From the NCBI RefSeq assembly GCF_009362735.1, contig NZ_WHNP01000022.1, positions 62,001-126,000 of the forward strand: DNA of 64,000 nucleotides, in the 5' to 3' direction. The notes under the pieces were generated by a model. It ran no database searches. It was not told the origin of the DNA and saw only the letters and a program-made list of their open reading frames with translations. This DNA comes from Paraburkholderia franconis. Its GTDB lineage: Bacteria > Pseudomonadota > Gammaproteobacteria > Burkholderiales > Burkholderiaceae. The translations under genes were made by a program, and so were the position numbers. Positions 7,965 to 16,575 of the stretch are shown here, one piece after another (the stretch's first letter is position 1; each line of letters begins with the position of its first letter).

Positions 7965-8044
7965 CCGTTCAAATTGTGACTGCCGCCTGTCGCGACAGCC
8001 TTGCTGCCGACGAGGTCCGTGCTGCCTGTCACTACGATCTTCAT
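7961..8044 (-). pseudogene. N-terminal fragment of a short-chain dehydrogenase/NmrA-type protein
   Basis: ATG 8044 with GGGAAG upstream opens 27 codons (MKIVVTGSTDLVGSKAVATG...) that match the beta1-glycine-rich-alpha start of an NAD(P)-binding domain, then end in TGA overlapping the OsmC start. The rest of the dehydrogenase is missing. It may now act as a short leader peptide coupling translation of the OsmC gene. Confidence 0.55.
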
Positions 8045-8233
8045 TCACTTCCCTTATGAGCTTGTGTGCGGGCGCGAAGCCGCTCCTGCGTACGAAGCGC
8101 GCATTGCGCGCAGTCCGTACGTGAATCATCGTAGGCTTGCGCCCCGCCCTGCAGAAGAGCCGCAGAAGGACCCATCGTGTTGCGTCACGGGCACCAATCG
8201 GAACATCGACGAAGGTCGACGTCGGGCGCGTCG

Positions 8234-9247
8234 TCAATCGACTGCGGATTCGACTTCGGGCATCTCGTGCGTCGTGGTCAGATACTGCAAATCGAGCGCT
8301 CTCGTGTGCTCGGTCATGTAGTCGACGAACACTCGGATTCTGGCGGGAAGATGTTTGCGGCTCAGATAGCAGATGTAGTGGCCTCCGTCGTCGGGCGCGT
8401 ATTGCGGCAGGCAGCAGAGCAACCGGCCCTGCTTGAGCAGATCGCACGCCTGATAGGCCGGCAGTTGCGCGATGCCCTCGCCGTCGAGCACGGCCTGCAA
8501 GATCAGATCGGCGTCGTTGAACGTGTGCTGCGCGGGCGGCTGGCGCCGCTGCGGCAGACCGTCGACCTTGAATTCCCATTCCCTGATGCGGCCCGACGTC
8601 ATGCGAAAGTTGATGCAGTCGTGAGCGGCCAGCTCGTCGACATCACGCGGCAAGCCGTAGACCTGTGCATACGCGGGCGATGCGCAGACGATCATCTGCA
8701 TCGGTATCAGTTGGCGCGCGACGATCTCGCTGTCCTCCATGCGCCCGTCGCGAAACGCCACGTCGATGCGGTCGGCCGTGAAGTCAGTGGGTCGGTCGTT
8801 CAGCAGCAATTCCAGCGCGATGTCGGGATAACGCGCGCGAAAGCCGCGCAACAGCGGCGCGACGATCTTGCGGCCGAAGCCGCGTGTCGAGCAGACGCGC
8901 AGACGGCCGCGTGGCGGCCCGTTGCGCAGCTCGCGCATGTCTTCTAGCGCCTGCGCGATACGCTCGACGCCCGGTTGACACTTCTCGTAGAACAGTTCGC
9001 CCTCGCGCGTCAGCGACGTGCTGCGCGTCGTGCGAAAAAAGAGCCGCGCATCGAGCTGGGCCTCGAGCTTCTGCACGTTGCGGCTGACGGAAGAGCGGCC
9101 GATGCCGAGGCGATCGCCCGCGCGGGCAAAGCTGCCTTCGTTGGCAACGGCCAGAAAAGAAACGACGCCGGCGTAACTGGTCGCAAAGCTGCTGGCGATC
9201 GGGTCGTCGGCGCTTGAGGCCGAACTGCGTGGTGGGTAGTCTGACAT
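8234..9247 (-). CDS. LysR-family transcriptional regulator
   Basis: A 337-residue protein with an N-terminal winged helix (about residues 28-85: FLAVANEGSFARAGDRLGIGRSSVSRNVQKLE) and a periplasmic-binding-protein-like effector domain (about 110-320, starting GRLRVCSTRGFGR). The N-terminal 25 residues are a Ser/Ala-rich extension. The gene points away from the cupin gene and towards OsmC/DUF3331. Its target and inducer cannot be told from sequence. Confidence 0.92.
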   Translation of the reverse strand: MSDYPPRSSASSADDPIASSFATSYAGVVSFLAVANEGSFARAGDRLGIGRSSVSRNVQKLEAQLDARLFFRTTRSTSLTREGELFYEKCQPGVERIAQALEDMRELRNGPPRGRLRVCSTRGFGRKIVAPLLRGFRARYPDIALELLLNDRPTDFTADRIDVAFRDGRMEDSEIVARQLIPMQMIVCASPAYAQVYGLPRDVDELAAHDCINFRMTSGRIREWEFKVDGLPQRRQPPAQHTFNDADLILQAVLDGEGIAQLPAYQACDLLKQGRLLCCLPQYAPDDGGHYICYLSRKHLPARIRVFVDYMTEHTRALDLQYLTTTHEMPEVESAVD

Positions 9248-9365
9248 GGCGCATAGTCGGTGGGTCGGTATCCGACTAGACGTATGAGCAGCCCCGCTTG
9301 TGACACCGCTTGCGACATTTCACGCAGATTTTTTTCTCGGCCCCGCTTGCCGCCGACCGCCGCGC

Positions 9366-9776
9366 TCACTTTTCCGGCACGAGAATGGGCGCGCCCTTGT
9401 CCTTCAGGAACACCACGAGGAACTTGGCCGGCTGTGTCTGGCTCGCGTTGCGCCCGACTGTGTGAACATCGTTCGGGCCTTCATAGAAGCTCTGCCCGGG
9501 CTTGAGCGTGACTTCCTTTCCGCCCCTCACCTGCATCACGATCGACCCTTCCAGCACGTAGATGAACCCATGCGCATGATGCCGATGAACGGGATCGACG
9601 GAGCCGGGCGGATATTCGACCGTGATCATCAGCGCTTCCTTGCCCGGATAGTCTTCGAGCGGCTGCGTCATCACAGGCGTGACGATGGCCTCGGGCGCCG
9701 CGGCGCGGGCCGCCTGCCCCATCAATGCGCCCGTGACGACGAGCAAGGACATGACCGATCTCTTCGAGCGAAACAT
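9366..9776 (-). CDS. Exported cupin-domain protein
   Basis: A 136-residue protein from ATG 9776 (GAGGAG upstream). Residues 1-24 form a cleavable signal peptide (SVMSLLVVTGALMGQAARAAA). A single cupin barrel follows, with metal ligands in VDPVHRHHAHGFIYVLEGSI and a second half at KPGQSFYEGPNDVHTVG. It is the third gene of a leftward ECF sigma/AhpD-like/cupin set. The substrate is unknown. Confidence 0.85.
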   Translation of the reverse strand: MFRSKRSVMSLLVVTGALMGQAARAAAPEAIVTPVMTQPLEDYPGKEALMITVEYPPGSVDPVHRHHAHGFIYVLEGSIVMQVRGGKEVTLKPGQSFYEGPNDVHTVGRNASQTQPAKFLVVFLKDKGAPILVPEK

Positions 9777-9840
9777 GATGCGCTCCTCAAAGACGCGGCC
9801 CACGCACGCGGGCCGAGATAGCGAAAACCGACAACGCGCC

Positions 9841-10320
9841 TCAGGCGAGGTTAGCCTTGTCGAGGCCGTAAGCCTTGTCCAACGAACCGGGCACCGTCCT
9901 GAACGCGATGTTTGCACGGTTCCATCCGTTGATGGCCATCACTTCGTACGTCAGGTCCGACAATTCCTTTTCCGAGAACTGGCCGCGCACGCGCTCATAG
10001 ATATCGTCATCGACGCCGTGCTCGGGCAGCTTCGTCAGCACTTCCACCCACGCGAGCGCGGCACGTTCGCGCGCCGAGAAGAGCGTCGACTCGCGCCATG
10101 TCGGAAGATGATGGATGCGCAGCTCGCGCTCGCCGTGAATGCGCGCTTCCTTCACGTGCATGTCGAGGCAGAACGCACATCCGTTGATCTGCGACGCGCG
10201 GATCGAAATAAGATCGCGGATCGTCTCTTCGATCGCGCTGTCCTTCAACAGCGTCGTGAATTCGAGGTACTTCTTGAACAGTTCCGGCGATTGCTGAACG
10301 TAGTTGATGCGCTGGGTCAT
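9841..10320 (-). CDS. Carboxymuconolactone decarboxylase/AhpD-family protein
   Basis: A 159-residue alkylhydroperoxidase-like protein. ATG 10320 follows GGAGACATC. The redox motif is SQINGCAFCLDMHVKEAR, with the CXXC and downstream His of the AhpD family. It lies directly downstream of an ECF41-type sigma factor gene. AhpD/CMD-like genes are the classic partner of ECF41 factors and are usually transcribed by them. Its own promoter region (10321-10516) contains a short inverted repeat. Confidence 0.92.
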   Translation of the reverse strand: MTQRINYVQQSPELFKKYLEFTTLLKDSAIEETIRDLISIRASQINGCAFCLDMHVKEARIHGERELRIHHLPTWRESTLFSARERAALAWVEVLTKLPEHGVDDDIYERVRGQFSEKELSDLTYEVMAINGWNRANIAFRTVPGSLDKAYGLDKANLA

Positions 10321-10346
10321 GATGTCTCCTGGCGACGATGAGAGAA

Positions 10347-10367
10347 ACACCCGCACTTCCAGGGTGT
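10347..10367. repeat. Short inverted repeat upstream of the AhpD-like gene
   Basis: ACACCC (10347-10352) and GGGTGT (10362-10367) are separated by nine bases in the 196-base gap between the sigma factor stop and the AhpD-like start. It could be an operator. I could not fit the ECF41 promoter motif (TGTCACA, sixteen bases, CGTC) cleanly onto this region. Confidence 0.4.
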
Positions 10368-10516
10368 CATGAGCGGCGATGAGCCGCATGAAGCCATGGT
10401 AGGTGTGCAGGGCGGGCGGCGGTAGACATGGGATCGGGCTCACGCTGTTGCCCGTGAAGCACCAATCGGCGCATCCGTCATCGGGTACCCGCCACGCGTG
10501 CAGGATGGATCGGCGC

Positions 10517-11398
10517 TCAGGGATTGCCGTGCGCAGCGACGATGCGCGCCAGCTTGTCGGGATTGCGCTGCACGTGGATGCCGACGATGCGTTGGCCGTC
10601 TGTCTCGAACGTCTGCGCCGATTCGAGCTTGCCTTCGAAATAACGCAAGAGCGCCCACTCGCCGTTGAGCATCACGAGCTTCACGCGAAGCTTGCTCTTG
10701 TAGCGCAGCGACGACGCGTAGAAAAGCTGCGCGATACGCCGGCCGCCCAGCATCGGACGCGGAAAGCTGGGCACCTTGCCGCCGCCGTCGCCGATCAGCG
10801 TCGCGTCTTCGGCAAGCAGCGCGTTGATCGACGCGAAGTCGCCGCCCTCGAGCGCCTGCGCGAACGTCTTCAGCAGCCGGCGATGCGTCTCGCGCGGCAC
10901 GGCACGGCGCGGGCGCGCCTCGCGCAGTTGCGCTTTGGCGCGGCTCACCAGTTGACGGCACGCCGCTTCCGTCTTGCCGATGATATCGGCGATGTCGACA
11001 TAGTCCGCGTCGAAGACCTCGCGCAGCAGAAACGCCGCGCGTGCTTCCGGCGTCAGCCGTTCGAGCAGCATCAGAAAAGCCACGGAGACATCGTCGGCGC
11101 GCTCGGTCATCTCCTCGGGCGTCGCCGGCGGCTCCGTCAGCAGCGGCTCGGGCAACCAGATGCCCGTGTAGTGTTCGCGCTGGATCTTCGCCGCGCGCAA
11201 ACGGTCGATCGACATTCTCGTCGTGACCGCGACGAGCCAGGCTTCCGCATTGTCGATGCGCTCGCGAGCCGCCGAATGCCAGCGCAGCCACACGTCCTGC
11301 ACGATATCCTCTGCTTCGGCCACGGACCCGAGCATCCGGTACGCAATCTTCTGCAAACGCGGGCGAAGCTGGCTAAAGGCATGCGCGTCGTCGTCCAT
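10517..11398 (-). CDS. ECF41-type RNA polymerase sigma factor (SigJ-like)
   Basis: A 293-residue protein with sigma2 (about 5-75, PRLQKIAYRMLGSVAEAEDIVQDVWLR) and sigma4 (about 105-165, LTPEARAAFLLREVFD...) regions. These are followed by a SnoaL-like C-terminal domain of about 115 residues (LKTFAQALEGGDFASINALLAEDATL). That extension defines the ECF41 group, where it replaces an anti-sigma factor and regulates activity in cis. ATG 11398 is chosen because upstream in-frame residues are not family-like. It heads the AhpD-like/cupin set. Confidence 0.9.
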   Translation of the reverse strand: MDDDAHAFSQLRPRLQKIAYRMLGSVAEAEDIVQDVWLRWHSAARERIDNAEAWLVAVTTRMSIDRLRAAKIQREHYTGIWLPEPLLTEPPATPEEMTERADDVSVAFLMLLERLTPEARAAFLLREVFDADYVDIADIIGKTEAACRQLVSRAKAQLREARPRRAVPRETHRRLLKTFAQALEGGDFASINALLAEDATLIGDGGGKVPSFPRPMLGGRRIAQLFYASSLRYKSKLRVKLVMLNGEWALLRYFEGKLESAQTFETDGQRIVGIHVQRNPDKLARIVAAHGNP

Positions 11399-11674
11399 CA
11401 CGGTTTCCTCTCTTGCACGGAAAAGCCCAAACGCCGCACGAAGATCGTGCCGGCAGTCAGATATTGCCATGGGAACTATTACGACTTGCACCGCGCGAAT
11501 CAGGCGGGTGCCTGGACAATGCGGCAAGGCCGTGCCATACCGTGCCGCGCCGCGATGGACATGGCTTTCAGGCTGCAGCGGGACATCGCAGGCCGCGTCG
11601 GGCGCGCCGCCCTGAAAAGCGACAGGGCGCGTGTCGCTTCACGCGCCCTGCCCTGGTGCTGCGTTATCTTCTGA

Positions 11675-12592
11675 TCAGCCGTTGACCGCTTCGCACTCGC
11701 GAGTTACCGGCTTGCTCTTGCGGCGCAGTTCTTCCGTGGTTTCGCCGCCGCCATCGGGCAGCCAGCCGGGCGGCTGGATCACGTGGTTGATCGCGATCCA
11801 CACGCTCTTCGCCTTCACGACGTCCCGAACCAGCGTCGCCCAGTGCTCGAACTCGACGACGAACGGATTGCGCGACGTGGTCGGCGTGACGAGACCGTAG
11901 CGGCAGGGCTCGTCGGCGCGTTCTTCGACGTAGGTGCCGAACAGCCGGTCGAAGACGATCAGCACGCCGCCGTAGTTCGCATCCAGATAATCGACATTCG
12001 ACGCATGGTGGACGCGGTGCGAGGACGGCGTATTGAACACGTACTCGAGCCAGCCGAGCTTCGGAATCCACGTCGTGTGCAGCCAGAACTGGTACAGCAG
12101 GTTGATGGAGAGCGTCATCAGCACGACTTCGGGACGCACGCCGAGCCACACGAGCGGCACGAAGAACACGGCCGCGCCCGACACCTTGCCCGTGATGCCG
12201 AGACGGTACGCGGTGGAAAGCGTCAGCTGGTTCGGCGAATGGTGCACGGCATGCGTGGCCCAGAAGTAGCGCACGCGATGCGACGCACGGTGATACCAGT
12301 AGTAGCAGAATTCCTGGCCGACGAAGAGCGCCAGCACCATCAGCGCGCTGTTGAGTTCCACCGTGAAGAGGCGGTGGTCCCAGGCGAAGGCGAAAACAGG
12401 TGCTGCGAGCGAGAGCGGCAGCAGCGCGAGCAGCTTGCGCGCGACCAGATCGACGATCGACAGCCAGACTTCGTGCCATGCAAATGGCGTGGCCGTATTG
12501 CGGTTCTTGCGGGTGAGCCAGACAGCTTCGATCATCGATACGGCAATGACGAAAGCCGTGACGTACAACGTGAATTTCCCAAGATTTTCCAT
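11675..12592 (-). CDS. Sterol desaturase/fatty acid hydroxylase-family membrane protein
   Basis: A 305-residue integral membrane di-iron enzyme. The histidine clusters are WYHRASH, THAVHHS and SSHRVHH, and the hydrophobic segments lie near residues 5-25, 50-72, 80-100 and 140-180. The family hydroxylates or desaturates lipids. The substrate is unknown here. It stands alone, with about 275 bases to the sigma factor gene and 445 bases to the upstream gene. Confidence 0.92.
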   Translation of the reverse strand: MENLGKFTLYVTAFVIAVSMIEAVWLTRKNRNTATPFAWHEVWLSIVDLVARKLLALLPLSLAAPVFAFAWDHRLFTVELNSALMVLALFVGQEFCYYWYHRASHRVRYFWATHAVHHSPNQLTLSTAYRLGITGKVSGAAVFFVPLVWLGVRPEVVLMTLSINLLYQFWLHTTWIPKLGWLEYVFNTPSSHRVHHASNVDYLDANYGGVLIVFDRLFGTYVEERADEPCRYGLVTPTTSRNPFVVEFEHWATLVRDVVKAKSVWIAINHVIQPPGWLPDGGGETTEELRRKSKPVTRECEAVNG

Positions 12593-13037
12593 GACGATGC
12601 CATAACGGTTGTGGCGGGAGGTATCGTCTGCGGTGAAGTGGTGGATCAGTGCATCGCATCCGATATGCGCACTGTAGTGACGGGCGCCGTTACAGGCTAT
12701 GCGGAAGTTATTTCACCGTATGTCAGCAGGCGGAGAGCCTTGCGGGGCGGGCCTTACGGACGCTTTTGACTCGCGATGGAATACGCCGGAATCGCATGGC
12801 CTCGGGGGCGGTGGATGGCGGGCAGCGCCATGAGCCCGGCCGGAGGGAATTCGTGCGTGGGAGTGCGCTTCGTTGACAGGCCGGTTGCATCGCCGGCGCA
12901 TTTGGGCTTCGGATGCAACCGCTGTCGTTCGTCAGATCATTTGAATGTTCGCGGGCAGCGGCTCGTGAAGTCCGTTGCCTCATCAGCAGCGCCCGCTAGC
13001 GATGCAGCGAGCGCCTTGACGATGCGGACCTGCGTGA
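12593..13037. other. Intergenic region without recognised gene
   Basis: The 445 bases between the sterol desaturase-like start and the DUF1254 stop must hold the desaturase promoter. I see no convincing ORF, hairpin terminator or repeat. Confidence 0.6.
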
Positions 13038-14075
13038 TCACGACATGGGCACGCTTTTCGGGAAGTCCCATTTGCCGTCGAGAACTTCGGGGCGCGGACG
13101 ATAGAGACGTACTGTGTAGTTCCAGCCGGGCTCGATCGGCAGGCAGTTGTCGCGCTTGCCGTCGCATCCGCCGAACTGCACGTCTACCGCGCCGTCGGCT
13201 CCTTTCTTCGCGCCGACGCTATTGATCGTGTAGGCGTTCAACGGATTCGGGTCGATATAGCCTGACGCGTTATAGACCGTGACCGACCAGAAGCCATCGA
13301 CAGGGACATCGCGTACATGAAGCTTGTACGACGTTTTGCCATCGTTCTTGGGCGGCGTGACGGTCAGATAGACGGCATCCTTGTCGGGATTGCCGCCCCA
13401 GAGCACGGCTGCTCCGATGAGATGGCGTATCGGCGAAACCTCGCCCTTCCGGCCGAAGGCGTCCTTCGTGTCCGGCACGGTCGAACCCAGGACCCTGAGC
13501 GCGTCACGCACCTTCTTGTGGCTTGCGGGGTCCCAATTGGGCACTTCGAACTGGCCCGCGCTGCGCTGCTCGACCTTGATTCCATCCTGCAGCGCATGAG
13601 CCTGCTTGAGATCCTCAGGATTTGCCGGATCGACCAGCGTTCGGACTGCCGCCAGCACGTAGCGCGTACCGATCTTGTCCTTCGTGAGTGTGTACTTGCC
13701 CGCGTCGTAGACCACCTCCTGCGCGTAGTGGTCCTGGTTGATGACGATCATCGAGCGGAAACGCTTGCCCGCATCGGGAAGGTCGATCGTGACGGGGCCT
13801 GCGTCGAGATCGAACACGGCGGTGGAATACAGCGTGTCGCGATTGACGCGCACGACGATCTGCCGGCTCAACGGCGCAAGTTCGCGAAGATGTCCGAAAC
13901 GCCCAAGGCCGTTCATCTTGACGACGGCGGCGAACTCCATGTCCGACTCGGCACGGACGAAGTTGTCTACAGTCACGGGGACTGTCGGCGCTGAAGCTGC
14001 CACGGTCTGCGCCGATGCCTGCAAGGCACCGCACACGAGAGTCAGTCCGAGAAAGAAGCGCTGTACGGAGAACAT
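13038..14075 (-). CDS. Exported DUF1254/DUF1214 protein
   Basis: A 345-residue protein with a signal peptide of about 23 residues (FFLGLTLVCGALQASAQ). The N-terminal DUF1254 domain (about 35-140) includes VRVNRDTLYSTAVFDLDAGP and RFRSMIVINQDHY. The C-terminal DUF1214 domain (about 235-340) includes YKLHVRDVPVDGFWSVTVYN and a GWNYTVRLYRP end. The function of this periplasmic family is unknown. It appears to be a single-gene unit. Confidence 0.9.
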   Translation of the reverse strand: MFSVQRFFLGLTLVCGALQASAQTVAASAPTVPVTVDNFVRAESDMEFAAVVKMNGLGRFGHLRELAPLSRQIVVRVNRDTLYSTAVFDLDAGPVTIDLPDAGKRFRSMIVINQDHYAQEVVYDAGKYTLTKDKIGTRYVLAAVRTLVDPANPEDLKQAHALQDGIKVEQRSAGQFEVPNWDPASHKKVRDALRVLGSTVPDTKDAFGRKGEVSPIRHLIGAAVLWGGNPDKDAVYLTVTPPKNDGKTSYKLHVRDVPVDGFWSVTVYNASGYIDPNPLNAYTINSVGAKKGADGAVDVQFGGCDGKRDNCLPIEPGWNYTVRLYRPRPEVLDGKWDFPKSVPMS

Positions 14076-14361
14076 CGGAACTCCTGGAAATTAGGCGAAA
14101 CGAGAGAGATGCGTGGGCACGCCCGCTCACACTGCGGGGCCAATCAACGGAGATACATCAGGTAGATTAGTACGGCCGGCGCGGGGCGGACCCCTGCCGT
14201 TTTGAGGGGTGGCAAAGCCACGCAGATGCGAGAGACGGGCTTCCGATGTAGCAGCCCGCCGATCAGGACGGCAACGCAGATGGGACGTCGATCCGCTGGG
14301 AGGGCGGCCATCAACACCCGCCGAATTGCGATATCAATCCGCAATCACCCTCGTCGCGGGC

Positions 14362-14391
14362 AAAAAAAATCGCCTCACGAAAGGAGGCGAT
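14362..14391 (-). terminator. Intrinsic terminator for the leftward catabolic operon
   Basis: Read leftwards, an 8-bp perfect stem (ATCGCCTC / GAGGCGAT, 7-base loop, 14369-14391) is followed by a run of eight T. It lies 27 bases after the 'tctA remnant stop. It is a classical rho-independent terminator and marks the end of the former tct operon. Confidence 0.85.
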
Positions 14392-14417
14392 CTGGAAGAA
14401 ACGTCTGGTTTTGCAGC

Positions 14418-14840
14418 CTATCGGCTCACTACGCCGGGATGCGCTTCCGTCGCGTGTTGTTGCCGGCGCCTTTTGCTTTTCCACGCGCCACGCATCGCGA
14501 ATGCGATCTGCGCGACGATCAGCAGTGCGCAAACGCCGATGAATCCCCCGCTGATCGGATGCTGTACGAAGACCAGCATGTTGCCGTGCGAAAGCAGCAG
14601 CGAGCGCCGGAAGTTCTCTTCGAGCATCGGGCCGAGCACGAAGCCCAGCAGAATCGGCGCAATCGGAAAGTCGAGCGCGAGCAGGATGGCTCCCACGACG
14701 CCGAATACCAACACTTCTCCCACCTCGAACAGGCTGTTGTTCGTGCTGTATACGCCGACCGCAATGAAGAAGAGCGCCGACGGATACAGATAGCGATACG
14801 GCACGCGAAGGAACCTGACCCATAGGCCGATCAACGGCAC
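14418..14840 (-). pseudogene. tctA-like tripartite tricarboxylate transporter permease, C-terminal fragment
   Basis: Only about 140 residues remain of a roughly 500-residue TctA permease. PLIGLWVRFLRVPYRYLYPS and VLGPMLEENFRRSLLLSHG are the family's C-terminal signatures, followed by the last membrane segments. No N-terminal part is present. Upstream sequence switches straight to an FAD-dehydrogenase start. A GTG at 14840 could start a product but has no clear ribosome site. The remnant is the scar of a deletion. Confidence 0.85.
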
Positions 14841-14854
14841 GACATCGATGCGCT

Positions 14855-15063
14855 CTATTGCGGCAAGTCATCGACCGACTCGTAGACGAAACGGAACGCG
14901 CCGCCCGTGAATGCCGAGTTGCCGCCACGCGCATTCTCGGGCGCGCTTTCGAGCATCGCGACGCGGCGCGCGCCGCCTTCGTGCGCGGCCAGTGCCGCGT
15001 TCGCGGCGGCATTGCCGGCGCCGATCACGAGTACGTCGATATCGTTGATTCGTCGAGGGTCAT
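14855..15063 (-). pseudogene. tcuA-like FAD-dependent tricarballylate dehydrogenase, N-terminal fragment
   Basis: ATG 15063 has a GGGAGA site. Within about six codons the reading frame must change to reach DIDVLVIGAGNAAANAALAA, the FAD-binding GxGxxA start, which then runs to FTGGAFRFVYESVDDLPQ and a stop. About 60 residues of a roughly 470-residue enzyme remain. It is fused by deletion to the TctA remnant, and with an early frameshift it is clearly broken. Confidence 0.75.
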
Positions 15064-15086
15064 CAGTAAAGTCTCCCGTTGCGTAG

Positions 15087-16484
15087 TCAGCGGCGTGGAT
15101 AATCGGCGAGCGGCTGCAGCGAGGCGTCGCCGGTTGTGTTCGGATCGACGGCGGGGCTCAGCGTTTCGAGACTGCGGCCCGTCGTGCGCGGACCGAACAC
15201 CAGTGTGATCAGCGCAGTGAGCGTCCACGCGCCCGCGATGTACATGAACACCGTCACATAGCCGTAGCTGGTGTAGATCGCGGCGATCACGAAGGCGTTC
15301 GCCACGTTGGCAACGCGGCCTGCGCCATACGTCAGGCCCGTCGCGCTATTGCGCACGCCCGTCGGAAACTGCTCGGGCGTGTACGAGTACAGCAGCGTCG
15401 CGAAGGTCTGCGTCAACATGCCGACCGCAAAACCGAACGTGACGATCAGAACCGGCTGGAAGCTCAGCCCGTACAGCAAGCCGAAGCACGCAATCAGAAA
15501 CGCGACGAGCGCAATCAGATGCTTGCGCTCGAAACGATCCGCGAACGCGACGGCAAGCAACGCACCGAGCGGCGCGCCGACGTTGATCAGCGTGAAGTAC
15601 GTGAGACTGCGCGCGACCGTGATGCCGTGATGCACGAGCAGCGTCGGCACCCACGCTTCGAAGCCGTAGAAGCCGATGGTCTGCAGCAGCCAGATCGCGC
15701 ACAGCGTGAGCGTGCGGCGGCGGTAGATACTGTTGAACATCGCGGTCCACGGCTCGCGAGCTTCGGGTGCACGCGCGACGACGGCAGGCGATGAGAGCGC
15801 ATGACCTTCGGCCGTCACGCGCGCTTCCATTGCGGCGATCGCGGCTTCGGCGTCGTCGAAGCGGCCGGCGCGAGCGCTCCAGCGCGGCGATTCGGGCAAG
15901 CGCCGCACGATCAGCGGAAACACGATGCCAAGCGAGCCCCATACGAACACCCAGCGCCAGCCGTCCGGGCCGAACGGCACAACGAGCCGCGCGACGAGAT
16001 TCGTCAACGGAATCGCGCACAGGTTGATCACCATCGCCCACGATTGCCACGTGCCGCGCGACTTCGCCGGAAACAGCTCGGCGATGTATGTCATCACTGT
16101 CACCATGCCCGCCGAAATGCCGAAGCCCGTCACCACGCGCGCCGCGAACAGCCAGGGAACGCCCGGCACGAGCGAGGTCGCGAGCGAGCCGAGCGACGAG
16201 ATGAGCACGAACACGGTCAGCGAGCGCCGCCGTCCCATTCGGTCCGACAGCACGCCGCCCAACGTCGCGCCGAAGAACATGCCGATAAAGCTCGCGGACG
16301 TGATCAGCGCAATCTCGTTGATCGCAATATGCCAATGCCGGATCAGCGCGGGCGCAGCCGAAGCAAACGTGTTGATATCGCAGCTGTCGAAAAACAGCGG
16401 GATCGCAAACAGCAGCATCCATTCGCGATGCATCCGCGAGTTCGGCAAACGGTCGACGCGCGCGGCGACGAGTGAATCGTTCAT
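15087..16484 (-). CDS. MFS transporter, metabolite:H+ symporter type
   Basis: A 465-residue permease with twelve predicted membrane segments. ATG 16484 has AAGGAGACAGGC before it, so 26 in-frame upstream codons are excluded. Family marks are GGVLSDRMGRRRSLT in loop 2-3, RLPESPRW in the central loop and SYTPEQFPTGVRNSATG late in the sequence. It belongs to the sugar/aromatic-acid symporter group. It follows two MmgE/PrpD genes in one leftward operon and probably imports their organic-acid substrate. Confidence 0.9.
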   Translation of the reverse strand: MNDSLVAARVDRLPNSRMHREWMLLFAIPLFFDSCDINTFASAAPALIRHWHIAINEIALITSASFIGMFFGATLGGVLSDRMGRRRSLTVFVLISSLGSLATSLVPGVPWLFAARVVTGFGISAGMVTVMTYIAELFPAKSRGTWQSWAMVINLCAIPLTNLVARLVVPFGPDGWRWVFVWGSLGIVFPLIVRRLPESPRWSARAGRFDDAEAAIAAMEARVTAEGHALSSPAVVARAPEAREPWTAMFNSIYRRRTLTLCAIWLLQTIGFYGFEAWVPTLLVHHGITVARSLTYFTLINVGAPLGALLAVAFADRFERKHLIALVAFLIACFGLLYGLSFQPVLIVTFGFAVGMLTQTFATLLYSYTPEQFPTGVRNSATGLTYGAGRVANVANAFVIAAIYTSYGYVTVFMYIAGAWTLTALITLVFGPRTTGRSLETLSPAVDPNTTGDASLQPLADYPRR

Positions 16485-16575
16485 GCCTGTCTCCTTCGAA
16501 TCCGCGCGTTCGTGGCCGCGCGATTTGCTATCGGGTGTGGTGCGGGACGGTGCGTCGCTCATCCGCTGGCGTGCT

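Noticed and set aside
10321..10516. ECF41 promoter before the AhpD-like gene
   Set aside because: A TGACACC-like and a CGTC element exist but are 25 bases apart instead of about 16.
15801..16475. Rightward 224-codon frame opposite the MFS gene
   Set aside because: Low-complexity Arg/His/Glu product, antisense to twelve membrane helices of the MFS gene.
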